Source of the DNA: Planctomycetaceae bacterium
GTDB taxonomy: Bacteria > Planctomycetota > Planctomycetia > Planctomycetales > Planctomycetaceae
Direction: 5' to 3'
NCBI GenBank assembly: GCA_027080405.1
Contig: JALWSL010000214.1
Coordinates: 1 to 5,874, forward strand
DNA length: 5,874 nucleotides
Under the pieces are notes generated by a model. It made no database searches. It had not been told where the DNA came from and worked only from the letters and a program-made list of their open reading frames with translations. The position numbers were made by a program, and so were the translations under genes. Below are positions 1 through 5,874 of the stretch, piece by piece (position 1 is the stretch's first letter; each line of letters starts with the position of its first letter).

Positions 1-1160
1 GGCCGGGACCGCTCGTCGACCTGCTCCTTGAAAGAGCGTTCGGCCTGAACGCAACCGATATTCATTTCGATCCCCGGGAAGACGGCCTGCATATTCGCCT
101 GCGCGTCGATGGTATTCTGCACGATATTCTGGTACTCGCTCCGACAATGACTGCTCAGGTCATCTCCCGTTTGAAATTGATGGCTGGAATGGACATTACC
201 GAAAAACGTTTTGCCCAGGATGGTCATATTTCCAATGCCGTATTGAAGAACCAGCGGGATATCCGTGTTGGCTGCGGCCCCACGATTTACGGTGAACGAC
301 TTGTGTTACGACTGATGCCTGAATCAGGTTCTTTTTCCAAACTCGATTCCCTTGGTCTGGATGAGGAGCAGATCAAGGCACTGAACCACTACGTCAATGC
401 GCCCTACGGAATGGTTCTTAGTGTTGGCCCAGTGGGCAGCGGCAAAAGCACAACGATGTACAGTTGTCTCGACTTGCTCAATGATCCGGGAAAAAGTCTG
501 CTTACTATCGAAGACCCGGTTGAGCGCCGAATGCATGGCGTCAACCAGATTCAGGTTGATACCAAGATTGACTTCAATTTTGTCGAGGCTCTGCGAGGTG
601 TTCTGAGGCAGGATCCGGACGTCATCATGGTGGGAGAAATTCGCGATCCGGAAACAGCCCATATTGCCGTCCGCGCGGGGCTCACCGGGATTCGCGTTCT
701 CAGCACGCTTCATGCCAATGACACCACCTCGACTATCGATGTTTTTCGGGACTTTGGTATCCCCCCCATGTTTATTGGCGACAGCGTCAACTGTGTCGTC
801 TCCCAACGATTGATCAGAAAAGTCTGCCCCACCTCATTTGAGGAATATCATCCAGACGCTGGGCAGTGCGAGTTTCTGGGAATCGACCCCGCACAAGCTG
901 AATCCGTTACTCTCAAACGTGGTGTTCCAAGCGACGCCAATTTTCACACGGGCTATTCAGGGCGAACGGGCGTCTTCGAGATTTTGGCGATTGATCCAAC
1001 GATCCGTGAAGCGATCATTCATAACAAGTCCAGCAACGAACTGCAGAAACTGGCCGTGGAACGTGGAATGACCACTCTTGAGGAAGCCGCCAAGAAAAAA
1101 GTTCTCGAAGGTGTGACCACCATCGAAGAAATACATCGCGTTCTCGTTTTTGCAGCGTGA
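1..1160 (+). CDS. GspE/PilB-family type II secretion / type IV pilus assembly ATPase, 5'-truncated by window edge
   Basis: The first complete codon is at 3 and the frame is open from there to the TGA at 1158-1160, giving 385 visible residues. The N-terminus lies outside the window. The segment before the ATG at 147 is clearly coding: it contains ATDIHFDP and LRVDG, hallmarks of the domain preceding the ATPase core, so 147 is an internal Met. Motifs in order are Walker [10 protein letters not shown] (426-452), Asp box TIEDPVE (504-524), Walker B region [14 protein letters not shown] (606-647) and His box STLHAND (from 702). The family forms cytoplasmic hexamers that hydrolyse ATP to drive pilus or pseudopilus assembly. 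[13 protein letters not shown] follows the usual zinc-binding region, but that region has lost its cysteines: only the first of two CxxC pairs keeps one Cys (CPTS at 825-836). No pilus or secretion gene follows, so this is the last gene of its cluster here. GspE and PilB cannot be told apart from this portion. Confidence 0.95.
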   Translation, partial: PGPLVDLLLERAFGLNATDIHFDPREDGLHIRLRVDGILHDILVLAPTMTAQVISRLKLMAGMDITEKRFAQDGHISNAVLKNQRDIRVGCGPTIYGERLVLRLMPESGSFSKLDSLGLDEEQIKALNHYVNAPYGMVLSVGPVGSGKSTTMYSCLDLLNDPGKSLLTIEDPVERRMHGVNQIQVDTKIDFNFVEALRGVLRQDPDVIMVGEIRDPETAHIAVRAGLTGIRVLSTLHANDTTSTIDVFRDFGIPPMFIGDSVNCVVSQRLIRKVCPTSFEEYHPDAGQCEFLGIDPAQAESVTLKRGVPSDANFHTGYSGRTGVFEILAIDPTIREAIIHNKSSNELQKLAVERGMTTLEEAAKKKVLEGVTTIEEIHRVLVFAA

Positions 1161-1208
1161 TCTTCCGAACCGGTCAAGATGGCGACAGAAGTCACCCAAA
1201 TCCGCAGT

Positions 1209-1224
1209 AGACGTCACTACGTCT
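1209..1224. repeat. Small perfect inverted repeat downstream of the ATPase gene
   Basis: AGACGT (1209-1214) and ACGTCT (1219-1224) form a perfect 6-bp stem with a CACT loop. Two G-T pairs can extend it on the plus strand. No T-run follows, so it is not a standard intrinsic terminator. It lies 48 bp after the ATPase stop codon, in the convergent gap between two genes. Confidence 0.4.
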
Positions 1225-1240
1225 GTCTGTCGCGGTGTCT

Positions 1241-1266
1241 GCGTGTCTCACCGGCGTGCCTCACCG
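1241..1266. repeat. Tandem 13-bp direct repeat, two copies
   Basis: GCGTGTCTCACCG (1241-1253) is followed directly by GCGTGCCTCACCG (1254-1266), with 12 of 13 bases identical. A partial relative may precede it (GCGGTGTCT, 1232-1240). The repeat lies in the non-coding convergent gap. Its second copy supplies most of the left arm of the larger stem-loop that follows. Confidence 0.6.
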
Positions 1267-1307
1267 ATAGTTGCGTCATCGTCACCTTACTACGGTGTTG
1301 GTACGCC
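1253..1307. terminator. Long imperfect stem-loop between convergent genes, possible bidirectional transcription end
   Basis: Three helices stack. GGCGTGCC (1253-1260) pairs with GGTACGCC (1300-1307), with one G-T pair. CACCG (1262-1266) pairs with CGGTG (1293-1297). TAGT (1268-1271) pairs with ACTA (1289-1292). That gives 17 base pairs, a small internal loop, a one-base bulge and a 17-nt terminal loop. It sits between the 3' ends of two convergent genes, which suits a transcript end for either strand. No T-run follows on either strand, so a classical intrinsic terminator is not supported. The terminator role is inferred from position and pairing only. Confidence 0.3.
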
Positions 1308-1331
1308 CTGTTTGTCCATGTCTTCCCTGCA

Positions 1332-2468
1332 CTACCACATCCTCTGCGGTACCTGCGGATTGAAAATTGGAGCGGGACTGCTGTAGTAGAAATTGCCGAC
1401 TGACAGACCAAGCGGGACTGGTTCGCAGGAACGGGAATTTTCTGCCGCAAAGGGATCACCTTCAACGAGCCAGATATTTCGGTAGCGAACCGGGTTGCCG
1501 TGATCCTGCAATAAAATGGGCATCGCTTCCGGACCTTCCGGTTTACCCGCACCGGTTTTTGTTTTGACTTCAATCGCGTCGTGAATGAGAACACCATTGA
1601 GCCGTACGCGAATCTTCGTATTCTCTGTTTTATTGCCCTGATCATCATAACGAGCTGCACGAAAATCGATGTCGTATGTCTGCCAACTCAACGGAGCCAG
1701 ACACATATTCTGCTCGGGGGCACGCTGTTTGTAGATGGCCCCACATTCATTGGGCAATCCTTCCAGGCCAAACGAATCGAGAACCTGAACCTCGTAACGC
1801 CTCTGCAGGTAGATACCACTGTTGCCGCGATCTTGCCCGAGAACATTCGGCTTGTACGGAAGCCGGAATTCGAGATGAAGGTGGAAATCCCTGTATGAAT
1901 CGACCGTCTCGGCTCCCTGCTCGAGAAGGTGGTCGTCGGTAACTTTCATGTTCTTCCACAACTTGTTCCTGTGACCATTGAACAGGACGATCGCATTGCA
2001 CGGAGACTGCAAACCGAGCGTAGGACTGACGCGGGCATATTTGGGAAGGTCTCCCAACTCGTCCCCCTTATCGTCAAAAACGTACGCGCGACTTCCCGTT
2101 ACGGTGATATGAGTTTGCTGAAAGTGAAACGTAACCGCTCCCTCCACATTTTTCCCGCTACTGCGTAGACGATCCCGTTTATTCCATCCATCACCGGGAA
2201 GCCCACCTTCATAGAAAGTGGCCTCGAAATTCCCGTTCCCGCGGGCAATAATCTGCAAACCGACCTTCTTGACGTACGGTGAACCAAAAGCGGTGGCGAT
2301 GTACCCCATATATTCCCCCTGAAAGCGGAAATCATCATCCACCTGCGAAAGATCGACGGCTACCAGCTTACCAGAATCAGAAGGACCCGCCGCGCTCGAG
2401 AGGGAGACACTCCCCACGACTGATAAAAGACAGGTTACAACTGCAGTCAGGACACCTGAAAATCGCAC
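1332..2468 (-). CDS. Secreted DUF1080 (3-keto-disaccharide hydrolase-like) protein
   Basis: The protein has 378 residues from the GTG at 2468-2466. That start is chosen because a strong Shine-Dalgarno lies 7 nt upstream and because it puts a signal peptide at the N-terminus: R2, hydrophobic residues 5-22, likely cleavage near Ala26. A longer TTG-initiated form (2510) would add 14 polar residues and would read through the Shine-Dalgarno. Residues ~33-155 form the N-terminal domain seen in planctomycete relatives, with GLQIIARGNGNFEA and YEGGLPGDGW. Residues ~157-336 are the DUF1080 core: FRLPYKP, RGNSGIYLQ, YEVQVLDSFG, NECGAIY, PLSWQTYDIDF, NGVLIHD and QDHGNPVRYRNIW. The family has a concanavalin-like beta-sandwich, and some members hydrolyse 3-keto-glycosides. 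Activity and substrate here are inferred. The protein should be exported. A ~42-residue tail (337-378) extends past the usual domain end. The gene is convergent with the ATPase, divergent from nqrA, and apparently monocistronic. Confidence 0.92.
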   Translation of the reverse strand: MRFSGVLTAVVTCLLSVVGSVSLSSAAGPSDSGKLVAVDLSQVDDDFRFQGEYMGYIATAFGSPYVKKVGLQIIARGNGNFEATFYEGGLPGDGWNKRDRLRSSGKNVEGAVTFHFQQTHITVTGSRAYVFDDKGDELGDLPKYARVSPTLGLQSPCNAIVLFNGHRNKLWKNMKVTDDHLLEQGAETVDSYRDFHLHLEFRLPYKPNVLGQDRGNSGIYLQRRYEVQVLDSFGLEGLPNECGAIYKQRAPEQNMCLAPLSWQTYDIDFRAARYDDQGNKTENTKIRVRLNGVLIHDAIEVKTKTGAGKPEGPEAMPILLQDHGNPVRYRNIWLVEGDPFAAENSRSCEPVPLGLSVGNFYYSSPAPIFNPQVPQRMW

Positions 2469-2475
2469 GTTAAAA

Positions 2476-2486
2476 TCCCCTTCCCT
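2476..2486 (-). promoter_or_regulatory. Strong Shine-Dalgarno that fixes the GTG start of the DUF1080 gene
   Basis: On the minus strand this reads AGGGAAGGGGA and ends 7 nt before the GTG at 2468-2466. The spacing is ideal, and it is the clearest ribosome-binding site in the window. It favours GTG over the upstream in-frame TTG at 2510. Confidence 0.7.
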
Positions 2487-2524
2487 CTGTAAATGAGTCG
2501 GTACAAGCAAGCATCAATACTGTG

Positions 2525-2542
2525 ACATCAAACGGGTGATGT
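2525..2542. repeat. Perfect inverted repeat upstream of the DUF1080 gene, possible operator
   Basis: ACATCA (2525-2530) and TGATGT (2537-2542) are perfect complements separated by six bases. Copies of AAGCAAGC lie at 2505-2512 and 2543-2550, either side of it. It is 57 bp upstream of the GTG start, where a regulator could act on the DUF1080 promoter. Arms this short can occur by chance. Confidence 0.3.
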
Positions 2543-2705
2543 AAGCAAGCGTGTTTTAGGCAAGCTGGGAGTTATTTCATGATATTTTTCATTTCCGGTA
2601 ACATCATTCCGGTTTGAGGGAATAATCAGCACCAACTGCGGTAACAGATCGAAGCCGTCCTCTCAATCCCCCTATTCCCCCCCAGAGTGCAAGGTGAAGA
2701 AGACA

Positions 2706-2722
2706 TGCGACAATATGTCGCA
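2706..2722. promoter_or_regulatory. Perfect 17-bp palindrome upstream of the nqr operon (operator or hairpin)
   Basis: TGCGACA (2706-2712) and TGTCGCA (2716-2722) are perfect complements around ATA. The symmetry and size fit a dimeric helix-turn-helix repressor site. On the plus strand the repeat is followed by AC and five Ts (2725-2729), so it could also act as an intrinsic terminator for a transcript arriving from the left, though no plus-strand gene is visible there. It lies 187 bp upstream of nqrA and 238 bp upstream of the DUF1080 start. I do not recognise the cognate regulator. Confidence 0.5.
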
Positions 2723-2825
2723 ACTTTTTGAAGTAAAACAACTATCTTGCGTGGGCATTGCTAGCCTATCATTGCGGGGATTTCCTGAATTTACCAAGAA
2801 AATAATACGGAACTGAGCCCGACGA

Positions 2826-2854
2826 TTCCCATCTTCAGAGGAAGTTGCTATAAC
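2826..2854 (+). promoter_or_regulatory. Candidate sigma-70-type promoter for nqrA
   Basis: TTCCCA (2826-2831, 4/6 match to TTGACA) and TATAAC (2849-2854, 5/6 match to TATAAT) are separated by 17 bp. Transcription would begin near 2861 and leave a leader of about 48 nt before the nqrA ATG. It is a consensus match by eye only. Planctomycete promoters are poorly characterised. Confidence 0.3.
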
Positions 2855-2908
2855 CCCAAAAAAATCAACGACGTGTGGCGTCAGACTAATGCGGAGTGCT
2901 GCTGAGAG

Positions 2909-4264
2909 ATGATTACCATCAAAAAAGGGTTGAATTTACCAATAACAGGGGAACCGCAACAGGTGATTCACGCTGGTCCTGAAATAGGGCGAGTTGCGCT
3001 CATTGGCCCCGATTACATTGGCATGAAACCGACCATGCTTGTCCAGGTGGGCGAGAAGGTCAAACTTGGACAACCGTTATTCAAGGACAAAAAGAACCCC
3101 GGTGTTCAGTTTGTCTCTCCCGGTTGCGGGACAGTCGTTGAGGTGAACCGTGGGGCTCGACGGTCGTTTCAGTCGATAGTGATCGAACTGGATGGAGATG
3201 AAGAGGTCACTTTCAAATCTTACGAGAAAGCCGATCTTTCCGCGTTGAGCCGCGAAGAAGTCCAGCAAAATCTCGTTGATTCCGGTTTGTGGACGGCGAT
3301 ACGGACACGCCCGTTCGATAAAGTCCCTGCCATTGATAGCGTGCCACATTCTCTTTTCATCACGGCTATCGATACCGAACCGCTTTGTGCTGACGTGAAT
3401 CTGGTCATTGCGGAAAATGAGGCATCGTTCGTGCACGGTTTGCAGGTGTTACGCCATTTGACAGATGGTAAAGTTCACCTGTGTCAGGAAGCGGGAGTGA
3501 AAGTCCCTGGGGCATCGCTCGATTTTATCGAGCCGGAAGAATTTGCAGGACCGCACCCGGCTGGTTTGCCCGGGACGCATATCCATTTTCTCGATCCGGT
3601 GAGTATGGATAAGACTGTCTGGCATATCAACTATCAGGATGTTATCGCAATCGGGAAGCTTTTTGACACCGGTCGACTTTTTGTCGAGCGAATCATTTCG
3701 CTGGCGGGGCCTGTTGTCAATGAGCCACGGTTATTGCGGACGCGGCTCGGCGCTTCGGTTGATGATCTTGTGAACGAACAACTTTGCGAAGTCGATCGTC
3801 GGGTTATTTCTGGTTCAGTTCTATCGGGGCGGAAAGCATCGGGTGTGTTTGGGTATCTGGGGAGGTATCACAACCAGGTCAGTGCAGTAGCCGAGGGGCA
3901 CGAACGGGAGTTTATGGGTTGGCAGATGCCGGGCTTCAACAAGTTTTCAGTCAAAAACACTTTTGCTTCCAGCATTTATTCCCTAATCAATCCAAACAAA
4001 CGATTCAACATGACGACCAATACCGGGGGCAGCAAACGGGCGATGGTTCCAATCGGCTCGTACGAAAAAGTGATGCCTCTTGATATCTTGCCGACGTTTT
4101 TACTGCGGGCACTTTTGACATCCGACACCGATCAGGCTCAGGCACTGGGATGCCTTGAACTGAATGAAGACGACTTGGCACTGTGCACGTTCGTCTGTCC
4201 TGGCAAAATGGAATACGGCCCGTTGCTGCGTCAATGTTTGGATACAATTGAGAGAGAAGGTTGA
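2909..4264 (+). CDS. nqrA: Na+-translocating NADH:quinone reductase subunit A (NqrA)
   Basis: The 451 residues match the usual NqrA length of about 450. An in-frame TGA at 2903-2905 makes the ATG at 2909 the first possible start, and [16 protein letters not shown] is a typical NqrA N-terminus. Residues ~40-93 resemble the barrel-sandwich fold ([25 protein letters not shown]). Further family signatures are [11 protein letters not shown] (126-136), [18 protein letters not shown] (214-231), ISGSVLSG (300-307), [20 protein letters not shown] (377-396), [20 protein letters not shown] (413-432) and KMEYGPLLR (433-441). NqrA is the cytoplasmic-side subunit without transmembrane helices and contributes to quinone interaction in the six-subunit NQR complex. 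It is the first gene of the operon and is preceded by 440 bp of intergenic DNA. The Shine-Dalgarno is weak: GAGAG directly abuts the ATG, and GGAG at 2893-2896 is rather distant. Planctomycetes use menaquinone, so that is the likely acceptor (inference). Confidence 0.98.
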   Translation: MITIKKGLNLPITGEPQQVIHAGPEIGRVALIGPDYIGMKPTMLVQVGEKVKLGQPLFKDKKNPGVQFVSPGCGTVVEVNRGARRSFQSIVIELDGDEEVTFKSYEKADLSALSREEVQQNLVDSGLWTAIRTRPFDKVPAIDSVPHSLFITAIDTEPLCADVNLVIAENEASFVHGLQVLRHLTDGKVHLCQEAGVKVPGASLDFIEPEEFAGPHPAGLPGTHIHFLDPVSMDKTVWHINYQDVIAIGKLFDTGRLFVERIISLAGPVVNEPRLLRTRLGASVDDLVNEQLCEVDRRVISGSVLSGRKASGVFGYLGRYHNQVSAVAEGHEREFMGWQMPGFNKFSVKNTFASSIYSLINPNKRFNMTTNTGGSKRAMVPIGSYEKVMPLDILPTFLLRALLTSDTDQAQALGCLELNEDDLALCTFVCPGKMEYGPLLRQCLDTIEREG

Positions 4265-4278
4265 TCTATAACTTTGTA

Positions 4279-4297
4279 TGGACCGCCGACCGGTCCA
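4279..4297 (+). repeat. Perfect 7-bp stem-loop after nqrA
   Basis: TGGACCG (4279-4285) and CGGTCCA (4291-4297) pair perfectly around the five-base loop CCGAC, 14 bp after the nqrA stop. The first T-rich stretch begins about 10 nt later, too far for a standard terminator. It could stabilise the nqrA 3' end or attenuate transcription into nqrB. Confidence 0.5.
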
Positions 4298-4299
4298 GA

Positions 4300-4327
4300 T
4301 TGATACATTTTAATTGCGTACTTTAGT
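4300..4327 (+). promoter_or_regulatory. Possible internal promoter for nqrB
   Basis: TTGATA (4300-4305, 5/6 match to TTGACA) and TTTAGT (4322-4327, 4/6 match to TATAAT) are separated by 16 bp in an AT-rich patch of the nqrA-nqrB spacer. This would allow nqrB onward to be transcribed separately from nqrA. The -10 match is poor, so this is tentative. Confidence 0.2.
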
Positions 4328-4343
4328 TTAATTGCGTATTTAG
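4309..4343. repeat. Tandem 18/17-bp repeat in the nqrA-nqrB spacer
   Basis: TTTAATTGCGTACTTTAG (4309-4326) is followed directly by TTTAATTGCGTATTTAG (4327-4343). The units are identical apart from a single-base deletion, and they share the 12-mer TTTAATTGCGTA. The repeat is AT-rich compared with the flanking genes. It may be a duplicated regulator site or simply a slippage product. Confidence 0.7.
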
Positions 4344-4379
4344 TCCGCACAGCGGAGGCGGCTGCAGGCGAGTCCTGCA
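4344..4379 (+). repeat. Two adjacent small hairpins upstream of nqrB
   Basis: TCCGC (4344-4348) pairs with GCGGA (4352-4356) around ACA. TGCAGG (4363-4368) pairs with CCTGCA (4374-4379) around CGAGT. With the 4279-4297 hairpin, the nqrA-nqrB spacer RNA could form three stem-loops before the nqrB ATG, 38 nt downstream of the last one. Neither hairpin is followed by a T-run, so they look like leader or processing structures and not terminators. Confidence 0.4.
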
Positions 4380-4417
4380 ATAATAGTTGCTTCTGTGTTC
4401 CAGGGGATTCCGGAAAT

Positions 4418-5677
4418 ATGAAAGCGTTGAGGCAATTTCTCGATAAGCTGCATCCTTTATTCACCAAGGGAGGAAAGTTTGAATCGCTTTATCCTCTTTA
4501 CGAGGCTGGGGATACCTTTCTGTTTACCCCTGACGAAGTGACTGAAGGGCCCTCCCATGTTCGCGATGCACTCGATTTGAAGCGGATGATGATTACGGTC
4601 GTCGTCGCGCTGGTTCCCTGCATTCTGATGGCGATGTGGAACACGGGCTATCAAGCGAACCTGGCCTTGGCGGAAATGGGACAAACCGACGTCGGAGGCT
4701 GGCGCGGCGCTGTTCTTTCAGCTCTCCACCTCACCCCCGATGCAAGCTGTTTTCTTTCCAACTTTGTGCATGGGGCGTTGTATTTCATTCCACTGTTTCT
4801 GGTCACAAACATTGCTGGTGGCTTGTGCGAACTAACCTTCAGCATTGTTCGCAAGCACGAAATCAATGAAGGTTTTCTGGTTACAGGAATGCTCTTTCCG
4901 TTAATCCTGCCCGCAACGATGCCTTTGTGGCAAGCGGCCCTCGGGATCATGTTTGGCGTCGTTCTTGGCAAGGAAGTTTTCGGCGGAACTGGCAAAAACT
5001 TTTTGAATGTCGCGTTGACTGCTCGGGCTTTCCTGTATTTCGCCTATCCGGGAAACATTACCGGTGATACGATCTGGAGAACAGTTGATGGAGTCAGCGG
5101 TGCAACTCCGCTCGGTGCACTTGGCTCCCTCCCTTCCCAGCAGGCTTCTGTCGGAATGAACGCAATTACCGGTTCGGTTTCGCAAGGTGGACTCGGAATG
5201 GACTGGATGACAGCGTTTCTTGGTATTCAGCCCGGTTCGATGGGAGAAACCTCAACACTGGCCTGCCTGATTGGTGCTTTCATCCTTATTGCAACGGGGA
5301 TTGGTTCGTGGAAAATCATGTCCGGCGTGGTTCTGGGGGCGCTCGGAACTTCCTCGATTCTGTATCTGGTCGGCAGTGATAGCAACGCCGTGTTTGCGAT
5401 GCCCCCCTACTGGCATCTGGTTGTTGGTGGATTCGCATTCGGTACCGTTTTCATGGCAACCGACCCTGTCAGCGCCGCCTTTACCAGTGGTGGAAAGTGG
5501 TTGTATGGTATGTTGATCGGATTCATGACGATTCTGGTTCGCGTCATCAATCCCGCCTTTCCGGAGGGGATCATGTTGGCCATTCTGTTTGGCAATGTGT
5601 TCGCTCCGTTGATCGATTACTTCTTTGTTCAAGCCAACATCAAACGAAGGTTAGCACGTTCCAATGCCTCAGCGTGA
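4418..5677 (+). CDS. nqrB: Na+-translocating NADH:quinone reductase subunit B (NqrB)
   Basis: The 419 residues match the family length of about 410-420. [15 protein letters not shown] is a typical NqrB N-terminus, and only weak Shine-Dalgarno candidates precede the ATG (AGGGG at 4402-4406, GGAA at 4412-4415). NqrB is the integral-membrane subunit that carries a covalently bound FMN and takes part in Na+ translocation and quinone reduction. The flavinylation motif is SGAT (227-230) in [13 protein letters not shown], with Thr230 the expected FMN attachment site (Thr236 in Vibrio cholerae). AGGLCE (133-138) matches the conserved Gly-Gly/Glu region linked to quinone-site inhibitors in Vibrio. [24 protein letters not shown] and MATDPVSA are further signatures. 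About ten hydrophobic segments are visible, for example ~57-74, 118-132, 172-186, 283-296, 299-317, 332-348, 361-377 and 384-398. It follows nqrA after an unusually long 153-bp spacer and overlaps nqrC by 14 bp. Confidence 0.98.
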   Translation: MKALRQFLDKLHPLFTKGGKFESLYPLYEAGDTFLFTPDEVTEGPSHVRDALDLKRMMITVVVALVPCILMAMWNTGYQANLALAEMGQTDVGGWRGAVLSALHLTPDASCFLSNFVHGALYFIPLFLVTNIAGGLCELTFSIVRKHEINEGFLVTGMLFPLILPATMPLWQAALGIMFGVVLGKEVFGGTGKNFLNVALTARAFLYFAYPGNITGDTIWRTVDGVSGATPLGALGSLPSQQASVGMNAITGSVSQGGLGMDWMTAFLGIQPGSMGETSTLACLIGAFILIATGIGSWKIMSGVVLGALGTSSILYLVGSDSNAVFAMPPYWHLVVGGFAFGTVFMATDPVSAAFTSGGKWLYGMLIGFMTILVRVINPAFPEGIMLAILFGNVFAPLIDYFFVQANIKRRLARSNASA

Positions 5678-5874
5678 CTCTCTCCAAAATACGTTTCTCG
5701 TCGCATTTGTCCTCTGTCTGGTCTGCTCTCTGGTTGTTTCCAGTGCAGCAGTTGTTCTGCGTCCAATTCGGGAAAGGAATGAGCGAATCGCTTTTCAGCG
5801 GGAAGTTCTTTCCGTGGCAGGGCTGTACGAGAAGGGAAAGACAAAAGATTCTGAAATTCCTGAACTCTACAAAC
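5664..5874 (+). CDS. nqrC: Na+-translocating NADH:quinone reductase subunit C (NqrC), N-terminal part, cut by window edge
   Basis: From the ATG at 5664 the frame stays open to the right edge, giving 70 residues. The N-terminus is characteristic of Nqr[14 protein letters not shown], one transmembrane helix at about residues 10-32, then LRPIRERN and VAGLYEKGK. NqrC is anchored by this helix and exposes a periplasmic domain with a covalent FMN on a Thr of an SGAT-type motif. That motif would lie beyond the window and cannot be checked. The start lies inside nqrB in another frame, with a 14-bp overlap (5664-5677). The nearest Shine-Dalgarno-like sequence (GAAGG, 5646-5650) is 13 nt away, so translational coupling to nqrB is likely. 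nqrD, nqrE and nqrF are expected downstream. Confidence 0.95.
   Translation, partial: MPQRDSLQNTFLVAFVLCLVCSLVVSSAAVVLRPIRERNERIAFQREVLSVAGLYEKGKTKDSEIPELYK

Larger units (their letters stand above)
2469..2908. other. Divergent intergenic region between the DUF1080 gene and nqrA
   Basis: This 440-bp stretch separates two divergently transcribed genes, and I recognise no coding sequence or RNA gene in it. It contains the DUF1080 Shine-Dalgarno, a 6+6 inverted repeat (2525-2542) between two AAGCAAGC direct repeats, a C-rich patch (C5 at 2668 and C7 at 2677), a perfect 7+7 palindrome (2706-2722) and a candidate nqrA promoter (2826-2854). No convincing promoter was found on the minus strand for the DUF1080 gene. 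The length suits independent control of both genes. Confidence 0.6.

Noticed and set aside
147..149. ATG at 147 as the start of the ATPase gene
   Set aside because: The same frame is open back to the window edge and encodes conserved family sequence ([13 protein letters not shown]), so the true start is outside the window.
324..806. 160-residue minus-strand open frame inside the ATPase gene
   Set aside because: It lies antisense to strongly conserved ATPase motifs and shows no recognisable protein features. It is a shadow frame.
1217..1660. 147-residue minus-strand open frame overlapping the 3' end of the DUF1080 gene
   Set aside because: It overlaps the DUF1080 frame, which carries clear family motifs. 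Its own translation is Arg/Thr-rich and unrecognisable.
2468..2510. TTG at 2510 as the start of the DUF1080 gene
   Set aside because: It would place the strong Shine-Dalgarno inside the coding region and put polar residues before the signal peptide. The GTG at 2468 fits both better.
2668..2683. C5 and C7 runs as a phase-variation tract
   Set aside because: The runs are short, non-coding and not placed between recognisable promoter elements. There is no positive evidence for variation.
2747..2772. TTGCGT / TATCAT as an nqrA promoter
   Set aside because: The -10 match is good, but the spacer is only 14 bp, too short for a sigma-70 promoter. The 2826-2854 candidate is better.
5252..5632. 126-residue minus-strand open frame inside nqrB
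   Set aside because: It lies antisense to conserved NqrB membrane segments, and its translation is low-complexity and polar. It is a shadow frame.
1..5874. A new defence, mobile or otherwise undescribed multi-gene system
   Set aside because: All sizeable genes belong to recognised families with ordinary roles. No mobile-element genes, CRISPR repeats or unknown gene clusters are visible.

Overview
The window looks like a piece of a planctomycete (Planctomycetota) chromosome with moderate GC content. The main reason is the secreted DUF1080 protein, whose N-terminal domain and C-terminal core are typical of the many DUF1080 proteins in that phylum. It sits next to a type II secretion/type IV pilus ATPase and a Na+-translocating NADH:quinone reductase (NQR) operon, both common there. 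Genus and species cannot be read from the sequence.

Layout: (1) Positions 1-1160, plus strand, hold the C-terminal ~385 residues of a GspE/PilB-family ATPase whose 5' end lies outside the window. The reading frame is open from the first base, so the internal ATG at 147 is not its start. (2) Positions 1161-1331 are a short convergent intergenic region with a tandem 13-bp repeat and a long imperfect stem-loop. (3) Positions 1332-2468, minus strand, encode a secreted DUF1080 (3-keto-disaccharide hydrolase-like) protein that starts at a GTG behind a strong Shine-Dalgarno sequence. (4) Positions 2469-2908 are a 440-bp divergent intergenic region with two perfect inverted repeats and a plausible promoter for the NQR operon. 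(5) Positions 2909-4264 are nqrA, 4418-5677 are nqrB, and 5664 to the right edge is the start of nqrC, all on the plus strand. nqrB and nqrC overlap by 14 bp. nqrA and nqrB are separated by 153 bp containing a tandem repeat, three small hairpins and a possible internal promoter.

Function: NqrA, NqrB and NqrC are three of the six subunits of the membrane complex that passes electrons from NADH to quinone and pumps Na+ out of the cell. nqrD, nqrE and nqrF would be expected just beyond the right edge. The ATPase powers assembly of a pilus or pseudopilus. The DUF1080 protein probably acts on glycans outside the cytoplasm. The three loci show no obvious shared pathway.

No RNA gene, insertion sequence, CRISPR array or phage gene was recognised. 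I found no convincing undescribed multi-gene system. The items most worth a second look are the loss of the zinc-binding cysteines in the ATPase, the perfect palindrome upstream of nqrA, and the structured, repeat-bearing nqrA-nqrB spacer.
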